A stretch of DNA of 64,000 nt from an uncultured Lachnospiraceae bacterium. Lineage in GTDB: Bacteria > Bacillota > Clostridia > Lachnospirales > Lachnospiraceae. How positions within the stretch are numbered: the stretch's first letter is position 1; the number at the start of each line of letters is the position of its first letter. The stretch covers positions 1 through 64,000 of the forward strand of contig CAJUBE010000021.1 in NCBI GenBank assembly GCA_910584725.1. Direction: 5' to 3'. The position numbers were made by a program, and so were the translations under genes. The notes below the pieces were generated by a model. That model was not told the origin of the DNA. It saw nothing but the letters and a program-made list of their open reading frames with translations, and searched no databases. Positions 26,192 to 35,862 of this stretch are shown piece by piece.

Positions 26192-28559
26192 CCGAAAAAT
26201 GTAAATTTATTCTATTTCCCCGTTTTCTACCCGCAATGCCCACTTTATACAGAAGAACCCCAAGCAGGGCGGCCGCAGACAAAAGCTCCGCTCCTCTCCA
26301 GTACAGCGGCTCCCGAAAGGCCACCCGGATGCTGCCCGTAAACCCGGCCGGCACGCAGAGCGAAATCCGATAAGAAGCGCCGGGAACAATCTGCACCGGT
26401 TCCCCGTTGTCCGCCGCCGCCCGATAGCCTTTGTAGTACAAAAGTGGAATCTCCACCTGCTGCACGCTGTCCGCCCTGTTTTCCAGATCGACCGTAACCG
26501 CGCCCCCTTCGCGCCTCCAATCTCTCACGGTAAGCGCCGTCTCGTCGTAAGTAAGCCGTTCCACATAAGCCGCCACATAATCCGAAAGGAAAAAGGCTTC
26601 GTTCCGGTCAACAGGCAGGTATTCTCCGCCCATAACGCTCTCCTGCTCTTCCGAGGACGCGCTCTGCGCCTTCATGGTTGACATGTTGCCGGCCTGATAG
26701 ACACGGTATGGCAGAGCACCCTGCAGGCACTGGCCCATGAAAAAGATTCCCTGCCACAAGGACAGCGCCGCCAGTGCGCCGGCTGCCAGCTTCCGCCCGT
26801 TTAATGGAACCCGCTCCTTTTTCATGAGCAGCTCAAACAGCCAGGTAAGCGTCAGCGCCGAAACAGAGAAAAACCGCCATATATACTGGACACTCACAAT
26901 GGGCATCTGAAAGACGGGACATATTTTTGCAAGCCACGTGTAGGGGAAAAGACAGGTCGCCATCCCAAGCCCCAGAACGGAAAGACACACCGCCAGAAAC
27001 TCCGCTTTTCTCCCCTCCGCCCTCTCCTCCTTTCCATACCTCCCAAAGAGGAACCAGACCGCCAAAACCGCCAGCAGCGCAAGGCCCACCGTCAACGGCA
27101 TTTCCCCCGTAAGGCCCTCAGCCGCGTCAAGAGAATGCCCGAAAGGCTCGAAGCCTCCCATGAAAAGCTGCGCCACAAAGGCGCCCGTCTTCTCAATCTG
27201 GTAGGAACCGTATTTACCAGCGTCGTTGATGACATAGCTGCCGCTCGCCATATAGTCCAGAAACGGAACGAGAAACCAGGCGTTCAACAACACCGTGGCG
27301 ATGGCCGCTTTCAGAATGACGAGCATGGTCTTTTTCCGGAAAGTCCTCCTCCACAGAAGCAGCGCGGAAAGAACGATAAAAAACGCCGTAATTTCCGTGG
27401 AGATCATGTGGGAGAGAAAAATCCCCGTGCACCCCGCCGTCATGGGAATCCAACTGTCCCTGTGCCGCCTTGTGTCCTCCGGCATCGTGTAAAGCAGCCA
27501 CAGGCCGTACAGGACAAGCGGCATAAAGGTCATCGCCGTGTACTCGCCCACCGCCGCCCTCGTGTAGATGCAAGTGAGACGATATATATTCAGGGAATAC
27601 AGCACGGTACATGCCAGACCGATTCTCGGCCTGCTCATTTTACTGAAAGAGTAGTAGGCAATTCCCACCGTCAACATGTGGATCATCACCACATAACATT
27701 TGTAGGCCGCCTGCACGGACACGCCGAAATATCGAAGCAGCGCCGGAACATACAAAAAGAAATCCCCGTAGAATACGGAGGCCGCGTATCCGTGGCCATT
27801 CAGCCACCCCGGCTGAATCCGCACCGGAAACATGCCATTTTCCAGCCCTGCCCGGATTCCCTCAATGCGCATCAGATGAAAATACAGATCATGAGAATTT
27901 AAAAACAGATAGTCCACTGCAAGGGGAATGCTGCAGATCGCTGTCAGAAGAAGGAGCGCGCGGAAAGGTACGCCATCCGGCTCTGTCCTGAAAATCCGTT
28001 CTCCTCTCCTGCGCTTCCAAAGGAAAAGTAGGACGCCGTCAGCGGCAAGGAGGAAAACCGCAAGCCGAAACAACGCATTTCTCACGGCACAATCCGCTGG
28101 AGCAATATGAACGCTTCGGATCAGCAAGTACTCCCCCTCCTGCAGCTCGTCAAAAAACTGCCCCCTCATCTGCAGGGATCTGTCCCCGTAGGCCACCCGG
28201 AAATCACAGGAAGCGGTACCGTTTCCAGACAGAGGAATATCGCCGCTGATCTCGCTGTGATAGCGGCTTCCCGGATGTACCACCATAAGCTTTGCCTCCC
28301 CGGCGCTCTCGTACTGCACCGTCAGCGTATACATCCCTCTCGGGAGCGTAAATTCAGGCGTGGCCACATAACAGCACCCGGCGGAGCGATCCAGATAAAA
28401 GGCCGCCTCCCCGTCATCGTTCACCAGCTCCTCCTGCGTGTAGCTCAGCTTTGCCGCCTCACGCCTTCCATAAAAAATACCGGCGATGATCAGGAGAGCC
28501 GCTTCCGCAAAAATAATGAAAATCCAGATCCTTTTACCAAAGCCGCCCTCTCTTGTCAT
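26181..28559 (-). CDS. Large YfhO-like polytopic membrane protein
   Basis: This 792-residue membrane protein has an N-terminal helix, an extracytoplasmic domain (about residues 35-165), roughly a dozen further helices, and a C-terminal extracytoplasmic beta domain ending near another helix. The core (LNSHDLYFHLMRIEGIRAGL and GYAASVFYGDFFLYVPALL) is typical of the 6-pyruvoyl-tetrahydropterin-synthase-related / YfhO group of GT-C-like membrane proteins, which act on cell-envelope glycans in better-known relatives. The substrate is unknown. The start at 28559 is plausible. Confidence 0.75.
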   Translation of the reverse strand: MTREGGFGKRIWIFIIFAEAALLIIAGIFYGRREAAKLSYTQEELVNDDGEAAFYLDRSAGCCYVATPEFTLPRGMYTLTVQYESAGEAKLMVVHPGSRYHSEISGDIPLSGNGTASCDFRVAYGDRSLQMRGQFFDELQEGEYLLIRSVHIAPADCAVRNALFRLAVFLLAADGVLLFLWKRRRGERIFRTEPDGVPFRALLLLTAICSIPLAVDYLFLNSHDLYFHLMRIEGIRAGLENGMFPVRIQPGWLNGHGYAASVFYGDFFLYVPALLRYFGVSVQAAYKCYVVMIHMLTVGIAYYSFSKMSRPRIGLACTVLYSLNIYRLTCIYTRAAVGEYTAMTFMPLVLYGLWLLYTMPEDTRRHRDSWIPMTAGCTGIFLSHMISTEITAFFIVLSALLLWRRTFRKKTMLVILKAAIATVLLNAWFLVPFLDYMASGSYVINDAGKYGSYQIEKTGAFVAQLFMGGFEPFGHSLDAAEGLTGEMPLTVGLALLAVLAVWFLFGRYGKEERAEGRKAEFLAVCLSVLGLGMATCLFPYTWLAKICPVFQMPIVSVQYIWRFFSVSALTLTWLFELLMKKERVPLNGRKLAAGALAALSLWQGIFFMGQCLQGALPYRVYQAGNMSTMKAQSASSEEQESVMGGEYLPVDRNEAFFLSDYVAAYVERLTYDETALTVRDWRREGGAVTVDLENRADSVQQVEIPLLYYKGYRAAADNGEPVQIVPGASYRISLCVPAGFTGSIRVAFREPLYWRGAELLSAAALLGVLLYKVGIAGRKRGNRINLHFSVDS

Positions 28560-28615
28560 GCCGGATACTCTTCGCCCTTTCTTCCCTTCAACGCGATAAA
28601 ATAACTATTGCTATA

Positions 28616-31285
28616 TTATGGTCTGATTTTTTTCGCTGCATGTTTTTGTTCAAGCTGATCCTCCAACACTTTCACGCACGCATTGACCGCCTTGCTCATG
28701 CCTGCCGGGTTCTTTCCCCCCGCCTGCGCCATATTGGGACGGCCGCCGCCTCCTCCGCCCACATGGACCGCAATCTCTTTAATCAGATTGCCCGCATGGG
28801 CGCCCGCCGCGATCGCGCCGTCGGTTGCCATAGCGATCAGGTTGACCTTTCCCTCCTTCTCGGAAAGCAGCACAACCACCCCCTCGCCCAGCTTCTCCTT
28901 GAGCTGGTCGCCGAGCTCTCTCAAACCGTTCATGTCAACGCCCGCCACTTTGGATGCCAGAAGCTGTACGCCGTTCACATCCTGCACCTGATCCATCACA
29001 TCACCCAGCGCGTCCTTGGCCGCCTTGCTCTTTAAAGACTCATTCTCGCTCTGTAAGGCTTTCATCTCCGCCATTAGGTGCTCGCACCGTTCCACCAGAT
29101 TAGAAGGATTGGTCTTTAATGCCTTAGCCGCCGCATGTAATTCTTCTTCCAGCTTCTGATAGTAGGCCGTCACATTGCTGCCCGTCACCGCCTCGATACG
29201 GCGCACGCCCGCCGCCACGCCGGACTCGGACAGAATCTTAAAGGAACCGATCGTCCCCGTGGATTTCACATGGGTACCGCCGCACAGCTCCTTGGAGAAA
29301 TCGCCCATCTGCACGACGCGCACGGTCTCCCCGTACTTTTCCCCGAAAAGAGCCATCGCGCCGGACTGCTTTGCCTCCTCTATGGTCATCTCCTTCGTCT
29401 CCACAGAGAGGTTCTCCGCAATCTTTTCGTTGACGATCTGCTCGACCTTCTTAATCTCCTCATCCGTCATCGCCGTGGAGTGGGAGAAGTCAAAACGGGT
29501 TCTCTCCCCGTCCTGATAGGAACCTGCCTGCTCCACATGACTGCCCAGCACTTCCCGCAGCGCCTTCTGCAGAAGATGGGTGGCGCTGTGGTTTTTGCAG
29601 GTATTCCCTCTTCTCGTGGAATCCACTGTCAAAATGGCGGTGTCTCCCACCTGAATACTGCCCTTCGTCACCCTGCCCACATGTCCCACCTTGCCGCCAA
29701 GCAGCTTGATGGTGTTCTCCACCTGAAATTCCCCGTCACCTGTGGAGATCACACCGATATCGCCCTCCTGACCGCCCATGGTGGCATAGAAAGGGGTCTG
29801 CTCCACGATCACCGTGCCGACCTCGTCTTCTGAAAGCTCATCCGTCAGCTCCGTCTCGGTGGTGAGCACCGTGATTCTGGAATTATATGTCAAATTGTCA
29901 TAACCCACAAACTCCGTGGTGATGGCGGGATCGATGGACTCGTAAACTGTCACGTCCGCGCCCATATAATTCGTCACTTTACGCGCTTTGCGCGCCTTGT
30001 CTTTCTGCTCCTGCATACACGCCGCAAAACCTTCCTCGTCCACCGTAAAGCCCTTCTCCTCCAGAATCTCTCTGGTCAGGTCGAGAGGAAAGCCGAACGT
30101 ATCATAGAGTTTAAAGGCGTCCGCGCCGCCAAGCTCCTTTCCGCCATCCTTCTCCACCGCCTCAGTCATCTCATTCAGGATGCTCAACCCCTGGTCGATG
30201 GTCTTGTTGAACTTGCTCTCCTCCTGCTTTAACACGTTGAAGATAAAGTCTTTCTTCTCCTCAAGCTCGGGATAGCCGTCCTTGGAACCCTCAATCACCG
30301 TTCCCGCCAGATCGGCGAGGAACATATCCTTGATGCCGAGTTTCCTGCCCTGTCTCGCCGCGCGGCGGATGATCCGGCGCAGCACGTAACCGCGTCCCTC
30401 GTTGGAAGGCATAATGCCGTCCGAAATCATAAAGGTCGCGGAACGGATGTGGTCCGTGATAATGCGGATGGATACGTCCGTCTCGTAGTCCTTCTTATAT
30501 TCCACGCCCGCAATCTCGCACACCGTTGTGCGCAGCGCAAACACTGTGTCCACGTCGAAAATGGAATCCACGTCCTGCACCACGGAGGCAAGTCTCTCAA
30601 GCCCCATGCCGGTGTCGATGTTCTTCTGCTCAAGCTCCGTGTAGTTGCCCTTGCCGTCGTTGTCGAACTGGGTGAACACGTTGTTCCAGATTTCCATGTA
30701 ACGGTCACAGTCACACCCTACCGTACAGCCGGGTTTGCCGCAGCCGTACTTCTCGCCGCGGTCGTAGTAAATCTCCGAACAGGGACCGCAGGGGCCGGAA
30801 CCGTGCTCCCAGAAATTGTCTTCCTTTCCAAAACGGAAAATCCGCTCCGGGGCAATGCCGATTTCGTGGTTCCAGATATCGAAAGCCTCATCGTCGTTCT
30901 CATAGACGGACGGATACAGCCTGTCCGCAGGCAGTCCCACCACTCTGGTCAGAAACTCCCAGCTCCATGCGATCGCCTCACGCTTAAAATAATCTCCGAA
31001 GGAGAAATTGCCGAGCATCTCAAAAAAGGTGCCGTGTCTCGCCGTCTTTCCCACATTCTCCAGATCCCCGGTACGGATGCACTTCTGGCAGGTCGTGACG
31101 CGCCTCCTCGGCGGAATCTCCTGTCCCGTGAAATAAGGCTTCAGCGGTGCCATGCCGGAGTTGATCAGAAGCAGGCTGTTGTCGTTGTGGGGCACCAGCG
31201 AAAAACTCTTCATCTTCAAATGCCCCTTGCTCTCAAAAAAGTCAAGAAACATCCTTCGCAATTCATTTACACCATAAGGTTTCAT
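28616..31285 (-). CDS. alaS: Alanyl-tRNA synthetase
   Basis: This protein of 889 residues charges tRNA-Ala in the cytoplasm. The class II catalytic domain begins MKPYGVNELRRMFLDFFESKGH and includes LINSGMAPLKPYFTG. The editing domain has HSATHLLQKALR and CGGTHVKSTG, which bind zinc and clear mischarged Ser and Gly. The C-terminal part ends with the glycine-rich VGGGGGGRPNMAQAGG. ATG 31285 is chosen because AGGAGG lies 11 nt upstream and the conserved N-terminus starts there. I looked for a T-box motif upstream and saw none. Confidence 0.97.
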   Translation of the reverse strand: MKPYGVNELRRMFLDFFESKGHLKMKSFSLVPHNDNSLLLINSGMAPLKPYFTGQEIPPRRRVTTCQKCIRTGDLENVGKTARHGTFFEMLGNFSFGDYFKREAIAWSWEFLTRVVGLPADRLYPSVYENDDEAFDIWNHEIGIAPERIFRFGKEDNFWEHGSGPCGPCSEIYYDRGEKYGCGKPGCTVGCDCDRYMEIWNNVFTQFDNDGKGNYTELEQKNIDTGMGLERLASVVQDVDSIFDVDTVFALRTTVCEIAGVEYKKDYETDVSIRIITDHIRSATFMISDGIMPSNEGRGYVLRRIIRRAARQGRKLGIKDMFLADLAGTVIEGSKDGYPELEEKKDFIFNVLKQEESKFNKTIDQGLSILNEMTEAVEKDGGKELGGADAFKLYDTFGFPLDLTREILEEKGFTVDEEGFAACMQEQKDKARKARKVTNYMGADVTVYESIDPAITTEFVGYDNLTYNSRITVLTTETELTDELSEDEVGTVIVEQTPFYATMGGQEGDIGVISTGDGEFQVENTIKLLGGKVGHVGRVTKGSIQVGDTAILTVDSTRRGNTCKNHSATHLLQKALREVLGSHVEQAGSYQDGERTRFDFSHSTAMTDEEIKKVEQIVNEKIAENLSVETKEMTIEEAKQSGAMALFGEKYGETVRVVQMGDFSKELCGGTHVKSTGTIGSFKILSESGVAAGVRRIEAVTGSNVTAYYQKLEEELHAAAKALKTNPSNLVERCEHLMAEMKALQSENESLKSKAAKDALGDVMDQVQDVNGVQLLASKVAGVDMNGLRELGDQLKEKLGEGVVVLLSEKEGKVNLIAMATDGAIAAGAHAGNLIKEIAVHVGGGGGGRPNMAQAGGKNPAGMSKAVNACVKVLEDQLEQKHAAKKIRP

Positions 31286-31466
31286 CGTTCTCTTATCCTC
31301 CTGTCTCATTTTGAAAGTTGATTGCTCCGTGCTGCGCACTCCCGCAATCACCGCCGTATTCGCAATCCGAGCTGCCGCTCTACTTGCTCATACCGGCTTG
31401 CCCGTCCAATGTCTAAGCGTCTGTGCAAGTAAACTGGCCCATCCGCTCAGCCGCTGTCCGGGACTT

Positions 31467-32855
31467 TCAAAAGGTAAATTTATCCGCAAAGTAAGCGTCA
31501 AGCTGGTCAATCGCGACGCGCTCCTGCTCCATGGAATCGCGGAAACGCACGGTCACGCAGTTGTCCGTCTCGGAATCGAAGTCGTATGTCACGCAGAAAG
31601 GCGTGCCGATCTCGTCCTGACGGCGGTACCGCTTGCCGATGTTGCCGCGGTCGTCAAATTCACAGTTGTACTTCTTGGAAAGCTGTGCGAAAATCTTCTC
31701 CGCGCCCTCGTTTAACTTCTTGGAGAGAGGCAGCACGCCGATTTTCACGGGCGCCAGCGCCGGATGGAAGTGCAGCACGGTACGCACGTCGCCCTCGCCG
31801 ATCTCCTCCTCGTCGTAAGCCCCGCATAACACCGCGAGGAACAGTCTCTCCACGCCGAGAGACGGCTCAATCACGTAAGGGATATACTTCTCGTTCTTCG
31901 TATCGTCAAAGTAAGTCAGATCCTCGCCCGACGTATTCTGATGCTGGGTCAGGTCATAGTCCGTCCTGTCGGCGATACCCCACAGCTCACCCCAGCCGAA
32001 GGGGAACAGGAACTCGATATCCGTGGTCGCCTTGGAGTAGAAGGAAAGTTCCTCCGGATCGTGGTCGCGGACTCTCATCTCCTCCTCCTTCATGCCAAGA
32101 CTCTTTAAAAAGTCGATACAGTACTTTTTCCAGTAAGCGAACCACTCCAGGTCTGTGTCCGGCTCGCAGAAGAACTCCATCTCCATCTGCTCGAACTCGC
32201 GCACGCGGAAGATAAAATTGCCGGGCGTGATCTCATTGCGGAACGACTTGCCCACCTGACAGATGCCGAAAGGAATCTTCTTGCGGGACGTCCGCTGCAC
32301 ATTCTTAAAGTTTACAAAGATACCCTGCGCCGTCTCGGGACGCAGGTACACCGTATTCTTCGCATCCTCGGTGACGCCCTGAAACGTCTTGAACATGAGG
32401 TTAAACTGTCTGATATCGGTAAAATTATGTTTGCCGCAGGTCGGGCAGGGAATGTTATGTTCTTCGATGAAGTCCTTCATCTGCTGCTGGCTCCAGCCGT
32501 CCACGGAGGAGTCAAGTGTCATACCTTTCTCAGCCACATAGTCCTCGATGATCTTATCTGCGCGGAATCTCTCGTGGCACTCCTTACAGTCCATAAGGGG
32601 ATCGGAAAAACTGCCGAGATGGCCGCTTGCCACCCACGTCTGCGGGTTCATCAGAATCGCGCAGTCAACGCCCACGTTGTAAGGACTTTCCATGACGAAT
32701 TTCTGCCACCACGCCTTCTTGATGTTGTTCTTCAACTCCACGCCCAGATTGCCGAAATCCCAAGTATTCGCCAATCCGCCGTAAATCTCGGAACCGGGGT
32801 ATACAAACCCCCTCGCCTTCGATAACGCCACAATTTTTTCCATCGTCTTTTCCAT
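31467..32855 (-). CDS. glyS: Glycyl-tRNA synthetase (single-chain, dimeric type)
   Basis: This 462-residue class II enzyme is the eukaryote/archaea-like GlyRS found in many Firmicutes. The N-terminus (ALSKARGFVYPGSEIYGGLANTWDFGNLG) and the motif 2 region (FGICQVGKSFRNEITPGNFIFRVREFEQMEMEFFCEP, given here as two pieces IPFGICQVGKSFRNEITP and REFEQMEMEFF) are diagnostic. The C-terminal anticodon-binding domain follows (APVKIGVLPLSKKLNEGAEK). GGAGG lies upstream of ATG 32855. It precedes alaS by 181 bases in which I see no clear signal. Confidence 0.97.
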   Translation of the reverse strand: MEKTMEKIVALSKARGFVYPGSEIYGGLANTWDFGNLGVELKNNIKKAWWQKFVMESPYNVGVDCAILMNPQTWVASGHLGSFSDPLMDCKECHERFRADKIIEDYVAEKGMTLDSSVDGWSQQQMKDFIEEHNIPCPTCGKHNFTDIRQFNLMFKTFQGVTEDAKNTVYLRPETAQGIFVNFKNVQRTSRKKIPFGICQVGKSFRNEITPGNFIFRVREFEQMEMEFFCEPDTDLEWFAYWKKYCIDFLKSLGMKEEEMRVRDHDPEELSFYSKATTDIEFLFPFGWGELWGIADRTDYDLTQHQNTSGEDLTYFDDTKNEKYIPYVIEPSLGVERLFLAVLCGAYDEEEIGEGDVRTVLHFHPALAPVKIGVLPLSKKLNEGAEKIFAQLSKKYNCEFDDRGNIGKRYRRQDEIGTPFCVTYDFDSETDNCVTVRFRDSMEQERVAIDQLDAYFADKFTF

Positions 32856-32900
32856 TTTTCTGCCTCCGTTTTCTTCCCTCTCTATGTATTATGGCTGTGC

Positions 32901-32996
32901 GGAGAATGCCGTATTTCAGGCATTCTCCTATGCGAAACTTAGTACTTCTTGGCGTCTCGTCCTATGGCGAGACGTCTTTAGAAGTACTTTTCGCAT
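32901..32996. repeat. Multi-hairpin dispersed repeat, copy 1
   Basis: GGAGAATGCC/GGCATTCTCC forms a first hairpin. A long second hairpin (32930-32996) begins ATGCGAAA, ends TTTTCGCAT, and contains AGTACTTCT/AGAAGTACT and ACGTCTCG-type/CGAGACGT arms. It lies between glyS and a lipoprotein gene. Confidence 0.8.
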
Positions 32997-33017
32997 TTCT
33001 CACGCTAACCGCCATGA

Positions 33018-33142
33018 TTCCGCTCTGCGGAATCTCAAATCTATGCGGAGAATGCCGTATTTCAGGCATTCTCCTGCGTGAAACTTAGTGCTTCTTGGCG
33101 TCCCGTCCTATGGCGGGACGTCTTTAGAAGCACTTTTCACGC
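33018..33142. repeat. Multi-hairpin dispersed repeat, copy 2
   Basis: It has the same structure as copy 1, in tandem with it, plus an extra leading hairpin GATTCCGC/GCGGAATC. The outer arms of the long hairpin differ from copy 1 but in a compensated way (GCGTGAAA with TTTTCACGC; TCCCGTC with GGCGGGACG), so base pairing is conserved while sequence is not. The last bases reach the stop codon of the lipoprotein gene at 33142. Confidence 0.8.
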
Positions 33143-33777
33143 TATTCGTAAATGATGTAAGAAAGCGACGTTGTCCCGTCCGCCTCCTGATTACTGATCT
33201 TCACGCCCTTTTTCCCCACAAGGGTTAGTTCCTGCCCGCTGTGCGCACTCTGGTTTACATAAATTGTTTTCCCGGGTAGATTGACAAGCATCTCCTCCCC
33301 ACTCTTCGTCTCCAGAATAAGCATCTGCTTTTTATCCCACTCCTCGATATAACCTACTTCCGACGGCTTACCGTCCACTGAGACAAAAGGAACGGCCTCC
33401 AGCTCATATCCCTCGTCCGATGCGCCTTCCATCGTTCCCACATACAACACTCTGTGGTTAAATTTGCTGTAATCTTCCGGCGAGGCGTATTTGAAATCCA
33501 TCACGATACTGCCGCCCTTTTCGTCCACCGCCTCCAGCGTCACTTTCTTTTCACCGTTCTCCGCACAGTATTCGTCCACACGAGAAATGGCAAACTCCTC
33601 CAGCTCCGTCGACTCGATCTTATAATAATTCTGATCCGTTTTTCCGACGATCCGATGTATCACTTCTCCGTCTTTGCCAAGAGACAGCGTATTGACTTCC
33701 GGTGCCTGCCCTTCTCCACATCCCGCAAGCCCCAGAAGCACTATCGTCAGTCCAAGTATGAAAGCTACCCTTCGCAT
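33142..33777 (-). CDS. Putative lipoprotein of unknown function
   Basis: The protein of about 211 residues starts at ATG 33777 after GAGGGG and has a lipobox (GLAGCGEG) ending a short signal peptide. The rest is hydrophilic and beta-rich, with no family I recognise. It would be anchored to the outer face of the membrane. It lies directly downstream of recO, starting 72 bases after the recO stop, so the two may share a transcript. A longer in-frame start at 33852 would overlap the recO end and is less likely. Confidence 0.75.
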   Translation of the reverse strand: MRRVAFILGLTIVLLGLAGCGEGQAPEVNTLSLGKDGEVIHRIVGKTDQNYYKIESTELEEFAISRVDEYCAENGEKKVTLEAVDEKGGSIVMDFKYASPEDYSKFNHRVLYVGTMEGASDEGYELEAVPFVSVDGKPSEVGYIEEWDKKQMLILETKSGEEMLVNLPGKTIYVNQSAHSGQELTLVGKKGVKISNQEADGTTSLSYIIYE

Positions 33778-33848
33778 ATTTTCCCCTCTGCTCAATCCGC
33801 CGTGCTCACTCGCAATCCGCTGCGCCGCCAGCCCTCCGCACGGCTCAA

Positions 33849-34511
33849 TCATAAATCATCATACAAGATATTCTCTACAATTTCAAGACTTTTAAACGGG
33901 CGGTCGATCATCCGGCGGCGGTAGTCGTCAGCGATTGTCTTAAGCTGTGCGAGAACCTGCGGTGTCACGGTGAACGTGTAAAGCTTCTCAACCGTGCTCG
34001 CTGCAATGTAATTGACCGCGTAGCGGGTGGAATCCTCCCATTCCCCCTCCTTCGGCATACCCGGAAATTCCCCGTTTAACACCATGGCCTTCATCTCAAA
34101 TATGTACCGTACCAGCGCATTGGAAAGTCCCTCGTGCATGAGAGCACGCAGGGACTGGTACAGGAGCTTTAGCATATCCTTCTCGTCATTATTCTCTCTC
34201 GTATAATAATCCATGACCTCCAGAAAGTACATCCCGTAAAATGCGCCCTCATAGTCATTCCGAAGGCCCTCAAAATAGTTCGTAATATCAGCCTCCATCA
34301 CATTGTAGGAGGTTCTTCCCTCATATAACTTAAAGGTGCCGAAGCAGAACGGGTTGGTGGCTGCCAGAAGCTTGCTGTTCTGCTTTCTCGCCCCTCTGGC
34401 AAAGGCCGATATCTTTCCTCGCTCCTTCGTCAGCAAAACGACTCGTCTGTCATAATCATTCATCGGTTCAGCCTTTAAAACCATCCCCGTAATCTCTGTA
34501 ATCCCCTGCAT
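33849..34511 (-). CDS. recO: DNA repair protein RecO
   Basis: RecO helps load RecA on SSB-covered DNA in the RecFOR pathway. The N-terminal OB-fold signature is present (TEITGMVLKAEPMNDYDRRV, then LLTKERGKISAFARGARK). The C-terminal helical part follows, without the four-cysteine zinc site of some RecO proteins. ATG 34511 is chosen because AAGGAG lies 7 nt upstream and the family N-terminus begins there. The start overlaps the end of the small YqzL-like gene by 44 bases, so the two are probably translationally coupled. Confidence 0.93.
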   Translation of the reverse strand: MQGITEITGMVLKAEPMNDYDRRVVLLTKERGKISAFARGARKQNSKLLAATNPFCFGTFKLYEGRTSYNVMEADITNYFEGLRNDYEGAFYGMYFLEVMDYYTRENNDEKDMLKLLYQSLRALMHEGLSNALVRYIFEMKAMVLNGEFPGMPKEGEWEDSTRYAVNYIAASTVEKLYTFTVTPQVLAQLKTIADDYRRRMIDRPFKSLEIVENILYDDL

Positions 34512-34635
34512 GAGAACGCTCCTTAGACTGCTCGGTCTCTTCCCGATCCTCTTGTCTTGCCGCATCTTTATAGGCTAGAAAATCCTCGACTTTCCCCGTC
34601 GCCATAAACTGCTCCCAGTAGTTTAATCCCTTCAT
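34468..34635 (-). CDS. YqzL-like small protein
   Basis: This 55-residue frame starts MKGLNYWEQFMATGKVEDFL and continues AYKDAARQEDREETEQ. The pattern (aromatic residue, F..TG.....L.YK) and its place between era and recO match YqzL of Bacillus and relatives. Its function is not known. It ends inside recO in another frame, overlapping it by 44 bases. The chain is short and hydrophilic at the C-terminus. Confidence 0.7.
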   Translation of the reverse strand: MKGLNYWEQFMATGKVEDFLAYKDAARQEDREETEQSKERSHAGDYRDYGDGFKG

Positions 34636-34694
34636 CTTACGCCCCCTGATACTTTATCTCTCACAACACATAGGGTTCGCAGATTTGCTTTTTT

Positions 34695-35639
34695 CTATTC
34701 TGTCCCGCCGGGATTATAACCGAAATTTTTGAGCAGAAAATCGCTGTCCCGCCAGTCCTTTTTCACCCGCACCCAGAGTTTCAGATTCACCTGATTTTCC
34801 ACCAGATCCTCAATATCCCTGCGCGCCATGGAACCGATCTTTTTAAGCATCGCCCCCTGTTTGCCGATGATAATTCCTTTGTGGGAATCCTTCTCGCAGA
34901 CGATGGTCGCCTCAATGTCCACAATCTTCTTTTTAAACTTCATCTGCTCGATGGTGACGGCGATGCCGTGGGGAATCTCCTCCTCCAGACACCGCAGCGC
35001 TTTCTCCCGGATCAGCTCCGCCACAATCTGCCGCACCGGCTGATCCGTCACCGTGTCTTCATCATAAAACGGCTCACCGTAAGGCAGATACTTCATAATG
35101 CAGTCGATCAGTACCTGCAGCCCGTCCTTTTTCAACGCGGACACAGGCACGATCTCCGCGAAATCCAGTTCTTTTCTGTAAGCGTCGATATAGGTGAGAA
35201 GCAGCTCCTTCTTCACCGTGTCAATCTTATTTATCACAAGAATAACAGGTGTTTTTGTTTTCTTCAGTTCCTCGATGATATGTTTTTCCCCCGCGCCTAT
35301 GTAGTCCGACGGCTCCACCAGCCAGAGAATCACATCCACCTCGGACAGCGTGCTCTCCGCCGCATCCACCATGTAGTCACCCAGCCTGTTCTTCGCCTTG
35401 TGGATGCCCGGCGTGTCCAGAAACACGATCTGCCCTTCCTCGCATGTATACACGGTTCTGATGCGGTTTCTGGTGGTCTGGGGTTTCTTTGAGGTAATCG
35501 CGATCTTCTGCCCGATCAGCGCGTTCATCAGCGTGGATTTCCCGACGTTCGGTCTGCCGATCAGCGTGGCAAAGCCGGATTTCGTCTGTCGGTTCTCCTG
35601 CATGTCATTTTCATTGTTGTCTTGAATATCATCCGTCAT
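34695..35639 (-). CDS. era: GTPase Era
   Basis: Era is an essential GTPase that binds the 3' end of 16S rRNA and helps mature the 30S subunit. G1 (GRPNVGKST), G3 (DTPGIHK) and G4 (NKID) are visible, and the C-terminal KH domain has the expected VTIEQMKFKKKIVDIEAT and GIIIGKQGAMLKKIG segments. The 314 residues are normal length, with an N-terminal acidic extension of about 18 residues. It is followed by the YqzL-like gene and recO, the usual Firmicutes order. Confidence 0.97.
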   Translation of the reverse strand: MTDDIQDNNENDMQENRQTKSGFATLIGRPNVGKSTLMNALIGQKIAITSKKPQTTRNRIRTVYTCEEGQIVFLDTPGIHKAKNRLGDYMVDAAESTLSEVDVILWLVEPSDYIGAGEKHIIEELKKTKTPVILVINKIDTVKKELLLTYIDAYRKELDFAEIVPVSALKKDGLQVLIDCIMKYLPYGEPFYDEDTVTDQPVRQIVAELIREKALRCLEEEIPHGIAVTIEQMKFKKKIVDIEATIVCEKDSHKGIIIGKQGAMLKKIGSMARRDIEDLVENQVNLKLWVRVKKDWRDSDFLLKNFGYNPGGTE

Positions 35640-35862
35640 TTTATTTTGTCCTGTTCTCTTTCTCTGATTCTCTGCCCGTTTTCAATTTCACTTGTTATTT
35701 ATCTGTACTCTGCCACTCATCTGCTTTCGATAACCGGCAGTCCTGCACCCGGAGTCTCAAAGCCGCCGTTTTTTCTCTCCTCATACCATTTCAGACTGCC
35801 GTGATTCCTTCTCATCATCCACGCCGGTTTTCGATTCCCCTTCCTCATTTTCCGGCTTACAG

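Noticed and set aside
31286..31466. T-box leader upstream of alaS
   Set aside because: No GGGTGGNACCGCG-like motif or terminator before the start was found; likewise none upstream of glyS.
32901..33142. CRISPR-like array from the tandem repeats
   Set aside because: Only two tandem units of about 100 bases made of hairpins, with no spacers of uniform length and no cas genes.
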